Below are positions 1-7,692 of a stretch of 29,471 nt of DNA, in pieces. The position numbers and the translations under genes were made by a program. The stretch's first letter is position 1, and each line of letters opens with the position of its first letter. The DNA is from an uncultured Lachnospiraceae bacterium (GTDB taxonomy: Bacteria; Bacillota; Clostridia; Lachnospirales; Lachnospiraceae): positions 1-29,471 of the forward strand of contig CACXGR010000179.1 of NCBI GenBank assembly GCA_902767235.1, written 5' to 3'. The notes under the pieces were generated by a model. The model ran no database searches. It was not told where the DNA came from and saw only the letters and a program-made list of their open reading frames with translations.

Positions 1-300
1 GCGATCGAGGAGAACAACAAGCTTCCCGAGAACAAGAGAAAACCTCAGAACATCATCGAGAAGATGCTCATCGGCAGACTGAACAAGGAGTTCAAAGAGA
101 TCTGCCTCCTGGACCAGGTCTATGTCCGCGCTGAGGACGGCAAGCAGACAGTAGGCCAGTACCTTGATCAGGTCGGCAAGGCAAACGGCACAAAGATCAC
201 CATCGCCGAGTTCGTCCGCTTTGAGACCGGCGAGGGCATCGAGAAGAGACAGGACAACTTCGCTGAGGAAGTCATGGCTCAGGCCGCAGCTGCCAAGTGA
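1..300 (+). CDS. tsf: Elongation factor Ts, C-terminal part (5' end outside window)
   Basis: The frame is open from base 1 and ends in TGA at 298-300, giving the last 99 residues of a protein. The segment around residues 20-45 (IEKMLIGRLNKEF, then CLLDQ) and the closing VRFETGEGIEKRQDNFAEEV are typical of the C-terminal dimerisation region and tail of bacterial EF-Ts. EF-Ts is the cytosolic guanine nucleotide exchange factor that releases GDP from EF-Tu during translation elongation. It normally lies just downstream of rpsB, which would be to the left of this window. A rho-independent terminator follows 40 bases after the stop, so this is the end of its transcription unit. Truncation is only due to the window edge. 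Confidence 0.93.
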   Translation, partial: AIEENNKLPENKRKPQNIIEKMLIGRLNKEFKEICLLDQVYVRAEDGKQTVGQYLDQVGKANGTKITIAEFVRFETGEGIEKRQDNFAEEVMAQAAAAK

Positions 301-341
301 TCAGATGATCGTTCAGGAATAATCCCGGATCAGTATGACAG

Positions 342-383
342 GGTGCCGCTCTAAGAGTTGAATCTTAGGGCGGCGCTTTTTTG
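342..383 (+). terminator. Rho-independent terminator after tsf
   Basis: A 13-bp stem pairs 343-355 with 364-376 (two G-T wobbles), with an 8-base loop and a T-run at 377-382. It closes the tsf transcription unit. Confidence 0.88.
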
Positions 384-393
384 TCGTTTTATG

Positions 394-422
394 TTTTGAT
401 TCGGCCAACGGTGTTGTATAAT
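394..422 (+). promoter_or_regulatory. Possible sigma-A promoter for the mecA-rluF-ligA unit
   Basis: A perfect TATAAT -10 box lies at 417-422, between the tsf terminator and the mecA start. The -35 is weak: TTTTGA at 394-399 with a 17-base spacer, or TTTGAT one base to the right. Position after a terminator and about 40 bases before a start codon supports it. Confidence 0.5.
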
Positions 423-464
423 GGTAATTCAGAAGAATAGTATATTCTGATACGGAGGAAAGTA

Positions 465-1121
465 TTGAAGTTCAGAAAGATAAATGACACGACAATAAAC
501 TGCATCATCACGCAGGATGATATGAAAAAACACGGGATCAACCTGGACGATCTCTTTGAGCGCAAGAGAAATGCGGTGGAATTCATCAGAGGGATCATCG
601 TGAAGGCGGCCAGCACGGTGAACCTGAATATGAAGAGTGATTATACCGCCATGAAGATATCGGTGCTCCCGGACCGGTCTGTGAGCCTTACGATCTCCCA
701 GGATCCCTCGGAGTCAAACCGGATCCGCGAAGTAAAGGAAGGTCCGGCCGCCAACCCCGGGTCTGTGCCCGGAGCGCAGGAGCGGCTGTCGGAATCCGTG
801 AAGAACGGCTTCAAGCCGGCTGAAGGGATCTATGTCTTCAGGTTTTCGTCTTTTGCCGACCTGATCCGCTGCTGCCGAATGCTCTCGGCCCTCTACGACT
901 GGGGAGGATCTGTCTACAGCGTCGAGGAGACAGGGTTCTGCTATCTGCTGCTGGAGAGAGGATCGAAACCGGACAGCCGGTATGACAGCATCATACTCAA
1001 AGCCAGTGAATTCGGCAAAATGCTCACCTGTGATGAGAGAACACTCGCCTATATGAAGGAACACTGCCGCTGCATCATTGAAAAGAATGCGATCCCACGG
1101 ATCTCGGAGCTGTATAATTGA
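465..1121 (+). CDS. mecA: MecA-type ClpC adaptor protein
   Basis: This 218-residue protein has the same length as Bacillus MecA. The N-terminal 80 residues carry the family pattern: K-F-R-K-I-N-D-T-T-I, then I-T-Q-D-D-M, G-I-N-L-D-D-L, and a helix ending E-F-I-R. A charged variable linker (about 85-120) leads to a C-terminal domain beginning YVFRFSSFADLIRCCRML. MecA proteins bind substrates and load them onto the Hsp100 ATPase ClpC for unfolding and ClpP degradation; in Bacillus the best-known target is the competence regulator ComK, while targets in Clostridia are not established. The start is TTG at 465, chosen because GGAGG at 454-458 is 6 bases upstream and the family N-terminus begins here. 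Its stop TGA overlaps the TTG of the next gene (TTGA, 1118-1121), indicating translational coupling. Confidence 0.85.
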   Translation: MKFRKINDTTINCIITQDDMKKHGINLDDLFERKRNAVEFIRGIIVKAASTVNLNMKSDYTAMKISVLPDRSVSLTISQDPSESNRIREVKEGPAANPGSVPGAQERLSESVKNGFKPAEGIYVFRFSSFADLIRCCRMLSALYDWGGSVYSVEETGFCYLLLERGSKPDSRYDSIILKASEFGKMLTCDERTLAYMKEHCRCIIEKNAIPRISELYN

Positions 1122-1855
1122 AGGATAAGAAGGAAAACAGAGATAAAGAGGGAATGCGTCTGAATCAATACATCGCTTCCTGCGGGATCTGCTCGCGCAG
1201 AGAAGCGGACCGAATGATCGAAGCAGGCAGGGTCCGTGTGGACGGATCAGCTGCCTCTCAGGGAATGCGCGTGACGGATTCCCAGGAGATCACACTGGAC
1301 GGCAAACGGCTGGGCGGTGCCCGCAGCAAAGTGGTCGTTGCATATTATAAGCCTGTCGGAGTGACATGTACGGCCAGAGATCCGCACGCCGGCAGGACAC
1401 TCGCGGAAGCCTTTTCTTTTCCTGTCAGACTGACATACGCAGGCCGGCTTGACAGGGATTCGGAGGGGCTTCTTCTGATGACCAATGACGGAGACTTGAT
1501 CGACGCCGTGATGAGGGGATCCAACGGCCACGAGAAGGAGTATATCGTCCGCGTGAGAAGCCGGATCGCCGATGCGGATCTGGAGCATTTTCGAAAGGGC
1601 GTATATCTGAAGGATCTGGGCGTTACCACCAGGCCGTGCAGAGTGGAACGACTGGGGGATCACACTTTCTCGATCACCCTGACGCAGGGACTGAACCGGC
1701 AGATCCGCAGAATGTGCAAGGCAGTGGGGAACGAAGTCCGAAGGCTGAAGCGGATCAGGATCATGAACGTGGAGCTTAAGAATATGAAGCCGGGCGAGCA
1801 GAGGATCCTCAAAGGGGAAGAACTCAGGGAGCTGTATGAGCTGGCCGGAAGGTGA
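1118..1855 (+). CDS. rluF: 23S rRNA pseudouridine synthase, RluF type
   Basis: An N-terminal S4 RNA-binding domain (about residues 14-60, RLNQYIASCGICSRREAD) is followed by a pseudouridine synthase domain. The catalytic motif GRLDRDSEGLLLMTNDGD carries the nucleophilic aspartate at residue 112. Two further stretches, HEKEYIV and TQGLNRQIRRMC, are close to what is known for RluF, which isomerises U2604 of 23S rRNA in E. coli; the closely related RluB/RluE modify other positions, so exact site specificity is inferred. The coupled TTG start at 1118 overlaps the mecA stop and has GGAG at 1106-1109; an in-frame ATG at 1154, immediately before RLNQYIA, is an alternative. Its stop at 1853-1855 lies within the ribosome binding site of ligA. 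Confidence 0.87.
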   Translation: MKDKKENRDKEGMRLNQYIASCGICSRREADRMIEAGRVRVDGSAASQGMRVTDSQEITLDGKRLGGARSKVVVAYYKPVGVTCTARDPHAGRTLAEAFSFPVRLTYAGRLDRDSEGLLLMTNDGDLIDAVMRGSNGHEKEYIVRVRSRIADADLEHFRKGVYLKDLGVTTRPCRVERLGDHTFSITLTQGLNRQIRRMCKAVGNEVRRLKRIRIMNVELKNMKPGEQRILKGEELRELYELAGR

Positions 1856-1857
1856 AG

Positions 1858-3888
1858 ATGATGTCAACAGATAAGGAAAACAGAGCAGCGCAGGGACCGG
1901 AAAAGTCAGACCGCGGCAGGATCCGGGAGCTCACGGATCTTTTAAACCGCGCCTCTGAGGCGTATTATAATGAAAATGCGGAGATCATGAGCAATCTGGA
2001 GTATGACCGATTGTACGATGAGCTGGCAGAACTGGAGAAGCGGACCGGCATAGTGATGGCGGGCTCGCCGACGATGCGTGTCGGTTATACGGCGGCGGAT
2101 GAGCTTCCCAAAGAGAGACATGAGAAGCCCATGCTCTCCCTGGACAAGACCAAGGACAGAGAGGCGCTGGCGCAGTGGCTCGGGGGACACGAGGGACTTC
2201 TGTCCTGGAAGCTGGACGGCCTTACGGTCGTTCTGACCTATCAAAACGGAAGATTGGAAAAGGCTGTGACGCGCGGAAACGGAGAAGTGGGCGAAGTGAT
2301 CACGGACAATGCCAGGGTCTTTACCAATCTGCCGCTGGTCATTCCCTGTAAAGAGACACTCATACTCAGGGGAGAGGCCCTGATCCGCTATTCCGACTTC
2401 GAAAAGATCAACGAAGCGCTGGAGGCACAGGCGGTAGAGACGGGCGATCTCTCTTTTGCCAGATATAAGAATCCCAGAAACCTGTGCAGCGGGAGCGTCA
2501 GACAGCTCAACAACCGGATCACGGCGGAGCGGAGAGTGCGCTTTTACGCCTTTTCGCTGGTCCAGGCAGACCATACGGACCTGGGCAATTCCAGGGAGAG
2601 CCAGCTGCGCTTTCTTCGGGAGCAGGGATTTGAGACGGTGGAGTTTGTCAGAGTCAATTCACAGACGGTCGCCCGCAAAGTGGGAGAATTTGAGCAGAGG
2701 ATCGCCTCCAATGACCTTCCCTCGGACGGCCTGGTGCTGACACTGGATGACATTGCATACGGGAATTCCCTTGGAACGACGGCCAAGTTCCCGAGAGATT
2801 CCATTGCCTTTAAATGGGCGGATGAGATTGGCGAGACGACGCTCCGGGAAATGGAGTGGAGCGCGAGTCGAACGGGGCTGATCAATCCCGTCGCCATATT
2901 CGATCCGGTGGAACTGGAGGGCACGACGGTCAAGAGAGCGTCTGTCCACAATATAAGCATCGTGCGCCAGCTCAAATTGGGGATCGGCGACAGGATCACG
3001 GTGTACAAAGCCAACATGATCATTCCGCAGATCGCGGAGAATCTCACGCAGTCGGACAGCCTGCAGATCCCGCAGCAATGTCCGGTCTGCGGCGAAAAGA
3101 CGCAGATCCGCCGCGACAAGGATACAGAGGTATTGGTCTGCACCAATCCTGAATGCGCGGCCAAGAAGATCAAGGCGTTTTCTCTCTTTGTGAGCCGGAG
3201 CGCCATGAATATTGAAGGCCTGTCTGAGATGACGCTGGAGAAAATGATCGCCGCCGGCCTGATCCGCGAATTTGCCGATATCTACCATCTTTCGGAGCAC
3301 CGGGATGTGATCGAGGAGATGGAGGGATTCGGCGCGAAATCCTGCGACCGGCTCTTCGAGGCCATTGAGAGGTCCAGAAAGACCACACTGTCCAGAGTGC
3401 TGAGTGCCGTCGGCATCCCCGGCATCGGCGTTTCCGGCGCGAGGATCCTCTGCGGGCATTTTGAGGATGACCTGGAGCAGATCCGGGCGGCGGATACAGA
3501 GACACTCTCCGCTGTGGACGGGATCGGTCCTGTGCTGGCAGATAATATCAGAAGGTTTTTTGACGATCCCGCGACGGCGGGACCGCTGGACAGATTGCTG
3601 CGTGAACTTGTCGTCACAAGAGAGCAGCCTTCCGGCAGAGCGCAGATCCTGTCGGGAAAGACCTTTGTGATCACCGGGAAAGTGGATCACTTTGAGAACA
3701 GGGATGCGCTCAAGGCCTATATTCAAGGGCTCGGGGGAAAGGCGGCGGGGAGTGTGTCATCCAAGACGGACTATCTGATCAACAACGACGTCACTTCCAA
3801 TTCGTCGAAGAATAAAAAAGCGAGAGAACTCGGAATTCCCATTCTTTCGGAGGAGGACTTCCTGAAGATGTGCGAAGACGACGGGTGA
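1858..3888 (+). CDS. ligA: NAD-dependent DNA ligase
   Basis: LigA seals nicks with a 3'-OH and 5'-phosphate using NAD as adenylate donor, in replication and repair. Domains are in normal order over about 676 residues: Ia (residues 20-80, with EYDRLYDEL), adenylation domain with the KLDG motif (lysine 118, bases 2209-2211) and RGEALI, an OB fold with a conserved VAIFDPVELEGTTVKRASVHN block, a four-cysteine zinc finger (CPVCG ... CTNPEC), helix-hairpin-helix repeats, and a C-terminal BRCT domain from about residue 595. Several usually invariant positions differ: SNLEYD instead of SDxEYD in domain Ia, TRGNGEVGEVI instead of TRGDGxxGEDV, and VYKANMIIPQI where most have a RRAGDVIP-like segment. 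GGAAGGTGA at 1847-1855 favours ATG 1858 or 1861 over the overlapping GTG at 1852. Confidence 0.93.
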   Translation: MMSTDKENRAAQGPEKSDRGRIRELTDLLNRASEAYYNENAEIMSNLEYDRLYDELAELEKRTGIVMAGSPTMRVGYTAADELPKERHEKPMLSLDKTKDREALAQWLGGHEGLLSWKLDGLTVVLTYQNGRLEKAVTRGNGEVGEVITDNARVFTNLPLVIPCKETLILRGEALIRYSDFEKINEALEAQAVETGDLSFARYKNPRNLCSGSVRQLNNRITAERRVRFYAFSLVQADHTDLGNSRESQLRFLREQGFETVEFVRVNSQTVARKVGEFEQRIASNDLPSDGLVLTLDDIAYGNSLGTTAKFPRDSIAFKWADEIGETTLREMEWSASRTGLINPVAIFDPVELEGTTVKRASVHNISIVRQLKLGIGDRITVYKANMIIPQIAENLTQSDSLQIPQQCPVCGEKTQIRRDKDTEVLVCTNPECAAKKIKAFSLFVSRSAMNIEGLSEMTLEKMIAAGLIREFADIYHLSEHRDVIEEMEGFGAKSCDRLFEAIERSRKTTLSRVLSAVGIPGIGVSGARILCGHFEDDLEQIRAADTETLSAVDGIGPVLADNIRRFFDDPATAGPLDRLLRELVVTREQPSGRAQILSGKTFVITGKVDHFENRDALKAYIQGLGGKAAGSVSSKTDYLINNDVTSNSSKNKKARELGIPILSEEDFLKMCEDDG

Positions 3889-3909
3889 TCTGGAGAGGAG
3901 TATCAAAAC

Positions 3910-4827
3910 ATGCCTATCAAAATACAGAATGATCTTCCGGTGAAGGAGATACTCGAAAATGAGAATCTGTTCATCGTCGATGAAAACAGGGCCATACATC
4001 AGGACATCAGACCGCTTCAGCTCTGCATTCTGAATCTCATGCCCAAGAAGGAGGAGACGGAGCTTCAGCTCCTTAGAATGCTCTCCAATACGCCGCTTCA
4101 GATCGACATCACATTTATGAGAATGAGTTCCCATCAGTCTCTGAATACGCCCATGTCCCATCTCAATAAGTTCTATTACACCTTTGAGGAACTCAGGGAC
4201 CAGCGCTTTGACGGGCTGATCATCACAGGAGCGCCTGTGGAGAAGATGGAGTATGAGGCTGTCGATTACTGGCCGGAGCTCTGCGACGTATTCGCATGGA
4301 GCAAGACCAATGTATTCAGCACCTTCCACATCTGCTGGGGCGCCCAGGCCGGGCTCTATTATCACTACGGACTCCAGAAACGGCTCCTGCCCAAGAAGCT
4401 CTTCGGCGTCTATTCCCACAAGGTGCGGCACAGAAAAGAACCGCTGGTGAGAGGCTTTGACGACTATTTCCTGCTGCCGCACAGCCGCTATACCGAAGTC
4501 CCCGCGAGAGCCATCCACGCCTGCAAGGACCTGAGGATCCTGGCGGAATCGGAGGAAGCGGGAGTCCTTTTGTGCATGTCCAAGGACGGCAGGAAGATCT
4601 TCATCATGGGCCATGCGGAATATGACAGGAATACGCTGCGGGATGAGTACAACCGGGACGCCAAGAAGGGACTCGGGACAGAGATACCGGTCAATTATTT
4701 TCCGAACGATGATCCGAGCCAGAAGCCGCTCCTGGAATGGCGTGCCCACAGCTATCTTCTTTACAGCAACTGGCTCAATTATTACGTCTATCAGCTGACG
4801 CCCTATGATCTCAATGAGATCCGCTGA
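3910..4827 (+). CDS. metA: Homoserine O-acetyltransferase, MetA family
   Basis: This 305-residue protein matches the MetA family end to end. Catalytic Cys142 lies in FHICWGAQAGLYYHYG, and His235 with Glu237 in MGHAEYD. MetA activates the hydroxyl of homoserine in methionine synthesis. The family splits by acyl donor: a glutamate at position 111 marks acetyl-CoA users (as in Bacillus cereus), a glycine marks succinyl-CoA users (as in E. coli). Here GAPVEKMEYEAVDYW places Glu at 111, so acetyl-CoA is the expected donor although automatic annotation often says succinyltransferase. ATG 3910 has GGAGAGGAG at 3892-3900. It starts 21 bases after ligA and could be cotranscribed. No S-box or T-box leader is visible. 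Confidence 0.94.
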   Translation: MPIKIQNDLPVKEILENENLFIVDENRAIHQDIRPLQLCILNLMPKKEETELQLLRMLSNTPLQIDITFMRMSSHQSLNTPMSHLNKFYYTFEELRDQRFDGLIITGAPVEKMEYEAVDYWPELCDVFAWSKTNVFSTFHICWGAQAGLYYHYGLQKRLLPKKLFGVYSHKVRHRKEPLVRGFDDYFLLPHSRYTEVPARAIHACKDLRILAESEEAGVLLCMSKDGRKIFIMGHAEYDRNTLRDEYNRDAKKGLGTEIPVNYFPNDDPSQKPLLEWRAHSYLLYSNWLNYYVYQLTPYDLNEIR

Positions 4828-4850
4828 GCGGGCGGAGCAAATGCGCCCGC
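4828..4850 (+). other. GC-rich hairpin after metA
   Basis: A perfect 7-bp stem pairs GCGGGCG (4828-4834) with CGCCCGC (4844-4850) directly after the metA stop. No T-run follows, so it is not a classic intrinsic terminator; it may protect the 3' end or be a weak transcription barrier. Confidence 0.3.
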
Positions 4851-4894
4851 AGGCAGCCTGACGGACGGATATCAGATGTGTACAGGATGAAAGA

Positions 4895-7510
4895 ATGGAC
4901 GATCTGCATTTGAAACAGACGGAAAGACGGTGCTTCGCCGTGCTCTCCGGAACAGCAAAAAACAGCGAAGAATATATGGATTCCCCGACCTTTTACCTGA
5001 GCAGGACGCCTATGAGGGACCGGCTCTGGCTGCTGATCTTTCTCGAGGCGCTGATCGCCATCGACAACGGGTCGGAGGAATACTTTGAAGCGGATTACAT
5101 CATGGCGGTCAACGAATACCTGATCCGCCGGAGTGATCTGTCTGTTCGCATGCTCAACACATGGATCTCCGGCAAGAACTTCCGGTCCATGCAGGAGGTG
5201 ACGGACTTCTTGAACGAGCGCTACAGGGTGACCGGACAGTTCTTTAAGGACAATCAGCTGCTGTGCCGCAGGGAGTGGCAGGAATCGGCGTCCGTCTACC
5301 GGGCGATCTGGATATCCGCCGTCAGGGCCCAGGAGGAGATCCCGCCGGAACTGGTCACATATGACATGAATCTGGGCGACAGAAAATTCAGGGAAAACCC
5401 CATCGGATATCTTCTGTCGATCAGAGAGGAGGAGCGCCTTCGCTATATTGCTCTTTTGGCTCTCGCGATCTACGAATATGAGCACGCGGCCGGCACGCCT
5501 GTGGCAGTGCGCTCGGAGAAGACGTGCAGGGAATTTGTCAGGGATTTCGGCAATCTCCTCAATATTTATATCAAGTACCCGGAGGATCCGGAGGTGCAGG
5601 CGCTGACGCTCATGGTGCGCATGGACATGGACAGCCGGGACTTCAAGGATGATATGAAGCGCAGGTCTTTCTTTAATGAGTACCTGCGCAAAGCCGCATA
5701 CATGTGGCACACCAACCAGAGCGGCTGCCGCAGAGCCGTGATCGACAAGTGGGCGGAGTACGGCGGCTACTTTGAGAAACTGCCGGAGGGCGGATATGAG
5801 CCCATCATGCCGGATCTATACCTGGATGAGGCGATCCTCAATATACCGGCGTTCGAAAATGAACCCCTCGATTTCCTGCGCCGGCAGGTCAAAAGAGAGC
5901 AGAGCATCCATTTCCTGACCATGCTCCACGCCTCCGTCAATACCCCGGAGAATGCGGCACTTTCGGCATTTCTGATCACCAGATGGCTGACAGATCCCGG
6001 AGAGGAGGCGGCGGTCGAGCTGGACGCCTATTTCGGCTGGGAAAACGAGAACGACGAGGACCGCACCTACGCCGTCGAGCAGGATATTTGGGATCTCGTT
6101 TCTCTGTGGAGATACAACTACAAGAAGTGCAGGGAAAATGTGAAGAATGCATGGCAGTCCTATGAAGAGGCTTACGGCCACGTCATCGCAGAAAATGTCA
6201 TTCCGGAGGAATTGCAGCACTTTGCGGATATCTTTGAGAACAGCGGTTTTGTGGAAGATCCCATCAGTGTGCTGAGGGAAATGGAAAAGGGGGAACAGGA
6301 GAAGTTCGTCGATATCTGCGGCGCCCTGAACGGAAAAGATGCGCACGAGGCGGCGGTGTTTGCCGAAGCGGCGCTCACATGGCTTGAAAACCCCTCCAAT
6401 GACGGCGCGCGCCGTCTCATGCACAGGATCGGGGGATGGCGGGCCGCCGGCGTCTCCGGTGAGATCGCCGCGCTCAGAGACTTCTTTGAAAAAGCGGCCG
6501 TCTCATGGAAATTCAATTACGGAGGCCTGCGCAGCAATACCGTATACGAGTATAAGAACTATTTCTCCAAGCTCTCCGAGATCAAGGGAGAGGACCGGGT
6601 AGAGAGCTTTGACCAGGAATTTAAGTCCTTCGAGCGGATCATGGAGGATGAGCGTTTTCTGGAACACCCCTGCGATTTTCTGCGGCATATGACGCAGCTG
6701 CAATGCGAGCGCTTTCTGCTCTATCTGGCAGCTGTCTCCGGGATGGAGCCGGAGAGCGCGCTGCGCTTTGCCGTTGTATTCAAAAATATCATATTCTATC
6801 CCAATGACGGACTCCGCAAGAGGGTGGACATGATCCTGGGAAGACTCAGCCAGGATGACAGACAGCGGACCGGCTATATTGAGGAACTGCTCACCGGTTC
6901 TGTCAGAGAGTACGGGAACGATCCGCAAAGGTGCGGACAGGTCAGAGAGAATTGGACCACATATGCCAGGATCTTCGACGATTACCAGGAGAAGCAGAAA
7001 AAGAACCACTGGGAACTCAACGAGCAGAATGTCAGGAAACTGTTCCGCTACTGCTCCACGTCAAAAGAGAGCGCCAGCACGGTGCGGCCCGAGGACCCGG
7101 GAACGACGGTGGTCAAGCTCCTTGGCAGCGAAAAGCCGGTCAAAGTCCGCTTCAAGGATGTTGCCCTGAGCGCGGAGAGGATCTACAGCGAACAGGTCGG
7201 CGAGATCCTGCGGTTTATGATGGGACAGCTTGAGATGTTCCATCTTCGCGGAGAGAACAAGAACCAGAGGACATATCCTGTCACATATCCCGTGGACATG
7301 GTCCGGACAAGGAGAAACAGCTACGGAGAAAAGATTCAGTGGACGGATTCAGAGAAAGTGATCTGCCAGCTGCTCTATCTGGCTGTGGGCGCAGAGCTTC
7401 TGCCTCCCCTCCATCAGGAAGTCAGCGAGCGGACCCAAGAAGTGTCGCTGATCATCCGGCTGGACGAGCGGGGCGCAGATAAGATCGAGACCATATTGAG
7501 AGGAATCTGA
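4895..7510 (+). CDS. Unrecognised 871-residue helical repeat protein
   Basis: I do not recognise this family. There is no signal peptide, clear membrane segment, nucleotide-binding loop or zinc motif, so a soluble cytosolic protein is likely. The composition (many aromatic, Glu and Arg residues with regular hydrophobic spacing) suggests mostly alpha helix. Residues about 118-700 consist of degenerate tandem repeats of roughly 134 residues: Asn120/274/408/541/675, then Cys124/278/412, Leu545 and Cys680, then Tyr135/289/423/556/690, then a Pro-x-x-aromatic-Leu element at 169/324/456/592. Residues 1-115 form a head, and about 720-871 a different C-terminal domain. ATG 4895 has only a weak AGGA at 4883-4886. 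The gene is alone, 67 bases after metA. It could be a scaffold or peptide-binding solenoid; no function can be assigned. Confidence 0.85.
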   Translation: MDDLHLKQTERRCFAVLSGTAKNSEEYMDSPTFYLSRTPMRDRLWLLIFLEALIAIDNGSEEYFEADYIMAVNEYLIRRSDLSVRMLNTWISGKNFRSMQEVTDFLNERYRVTGQFFKDNQLLCRREWQESASVYRAIWISAVRAQEEIPPELVTYDMNLGDRKFRENPIGYLLSIREEERLRYIALLALAIYEYEHAAGTPVAVRSEKTCREFVRDFGNLLNIYIKYPEDPEVQALTLMVRMDMDSRDFKDDMKRRSFFNEYLRKAAYMWHTNQSGCRRAVIDKWAEYGGYFEKLPEGGYEPIMPDLYLDEAILNIPAFENEPLDFLRRQVKREQSIHFLTMLHASVNTPENAALSAFLITRWLTDPGEEAAVELDAYFGWENENDEDRTYAVEQDIWDLVSLWRYNYKKCRENVKNAWQSYEEAYGHVIAENVIPEELQHFADIFENSGFVEDPISVLREMEKGEQEKFVDICGALNGKDAHEAAVFAEAALTWLENPSNDGARRLMHRIGGWRAAGVSGEIAALRDFFEKAAVSWKFNYGGLRSNTVYEYKNYFSKLSEIKGEDRVESFDQEFKSFERIMEDERFLEHPCDFLRHMTQLQCERFLLYLAAVSGMEPESALRFAVVFKNIIFYPNDGLRKRVDMILGRLSQDDRQRTGYIEELLTGSVREYGNDPQRCGQVRENWTTYARIFDDYQEKQKKNHWELNEQNVRKLFRYCSTSKESASTVRPEDPGTTVVKLLGSEKPVKVRFKDVALSAERIYSEQVGEILRFMMGQLEMFHLRGENKNQRTYPVTYPVDMVRTRRNSYGEKIQWTDSEKVICQLLYLAVGAELLPPLHQEVSERTQEVSLIIRLDERGADKIETILRGI
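5246..6994 (+). repeat. Degenerate ~134-residue tandem protein repeats (about 4.5 copies)
   Basis: Within the 871-residue protein the pattern W/Y-x-x-N-x3-C/L-R-x6-W/Y-x2-Y recurs with Cys/Leu at residues 124, 278, 412, 545 and 680 (spacings 154, 134, 133, 135). Each copy is followed by Pro-x-x-aromatic-Leu (P169, P324, P456, P592), a hydrophobic helix pair, and a second proline element (P229, P368, P500, P636). The repeat is visible in protein only; the DNA copies have diverged. Confidence 0.75.
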
Positions 7511-7537
7511 GCCGCATGATCGGTCCCTGTCTGCGGC
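7511..7537 (+). other. Hairpin after the repeat protein
   Basis: GCCGCA at 7511-7516 pairs with TGCGGC at 7532-7537, immediately after the stop codon. It has a 15-base loop and no T-run, so termination is uncertain. Confidence 0.3.
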
Positions 7538-7602
7538 TTGGCGGCAAAGAGAGGGGATTGGTCAAACTTTGGACTGAAGTATAAAAATTTTATAAATAAT
7601 TG

Positions 7603-7631
7603 TTTACACGTCATGGACGTAAAAATATAAT
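7603..7631 (+). promoter_or_regulatory. Near-consensus sigma-A promoter for the zinc-ribbon gene
   Basis: TTTACA at 7603-7608, a 17-base spacer and a perfect TATAAT at 7626-7631 form one of the best promoters in the window, in an AT-rich island. The spacer contains an inverted repeat, ACGTC (7608-7612), ATG, GACGT (7616-7620), which could be an operator. Predicted transcription starts near 7638, leaving a leader of about 55 bases. Confidence 0.8.
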
Positions 7632-7692
7632 AAATAATGCAAAAACCCGATATGGGGTATAAACATTTCGTTACTTGAGGAGGTTTTGTAAC

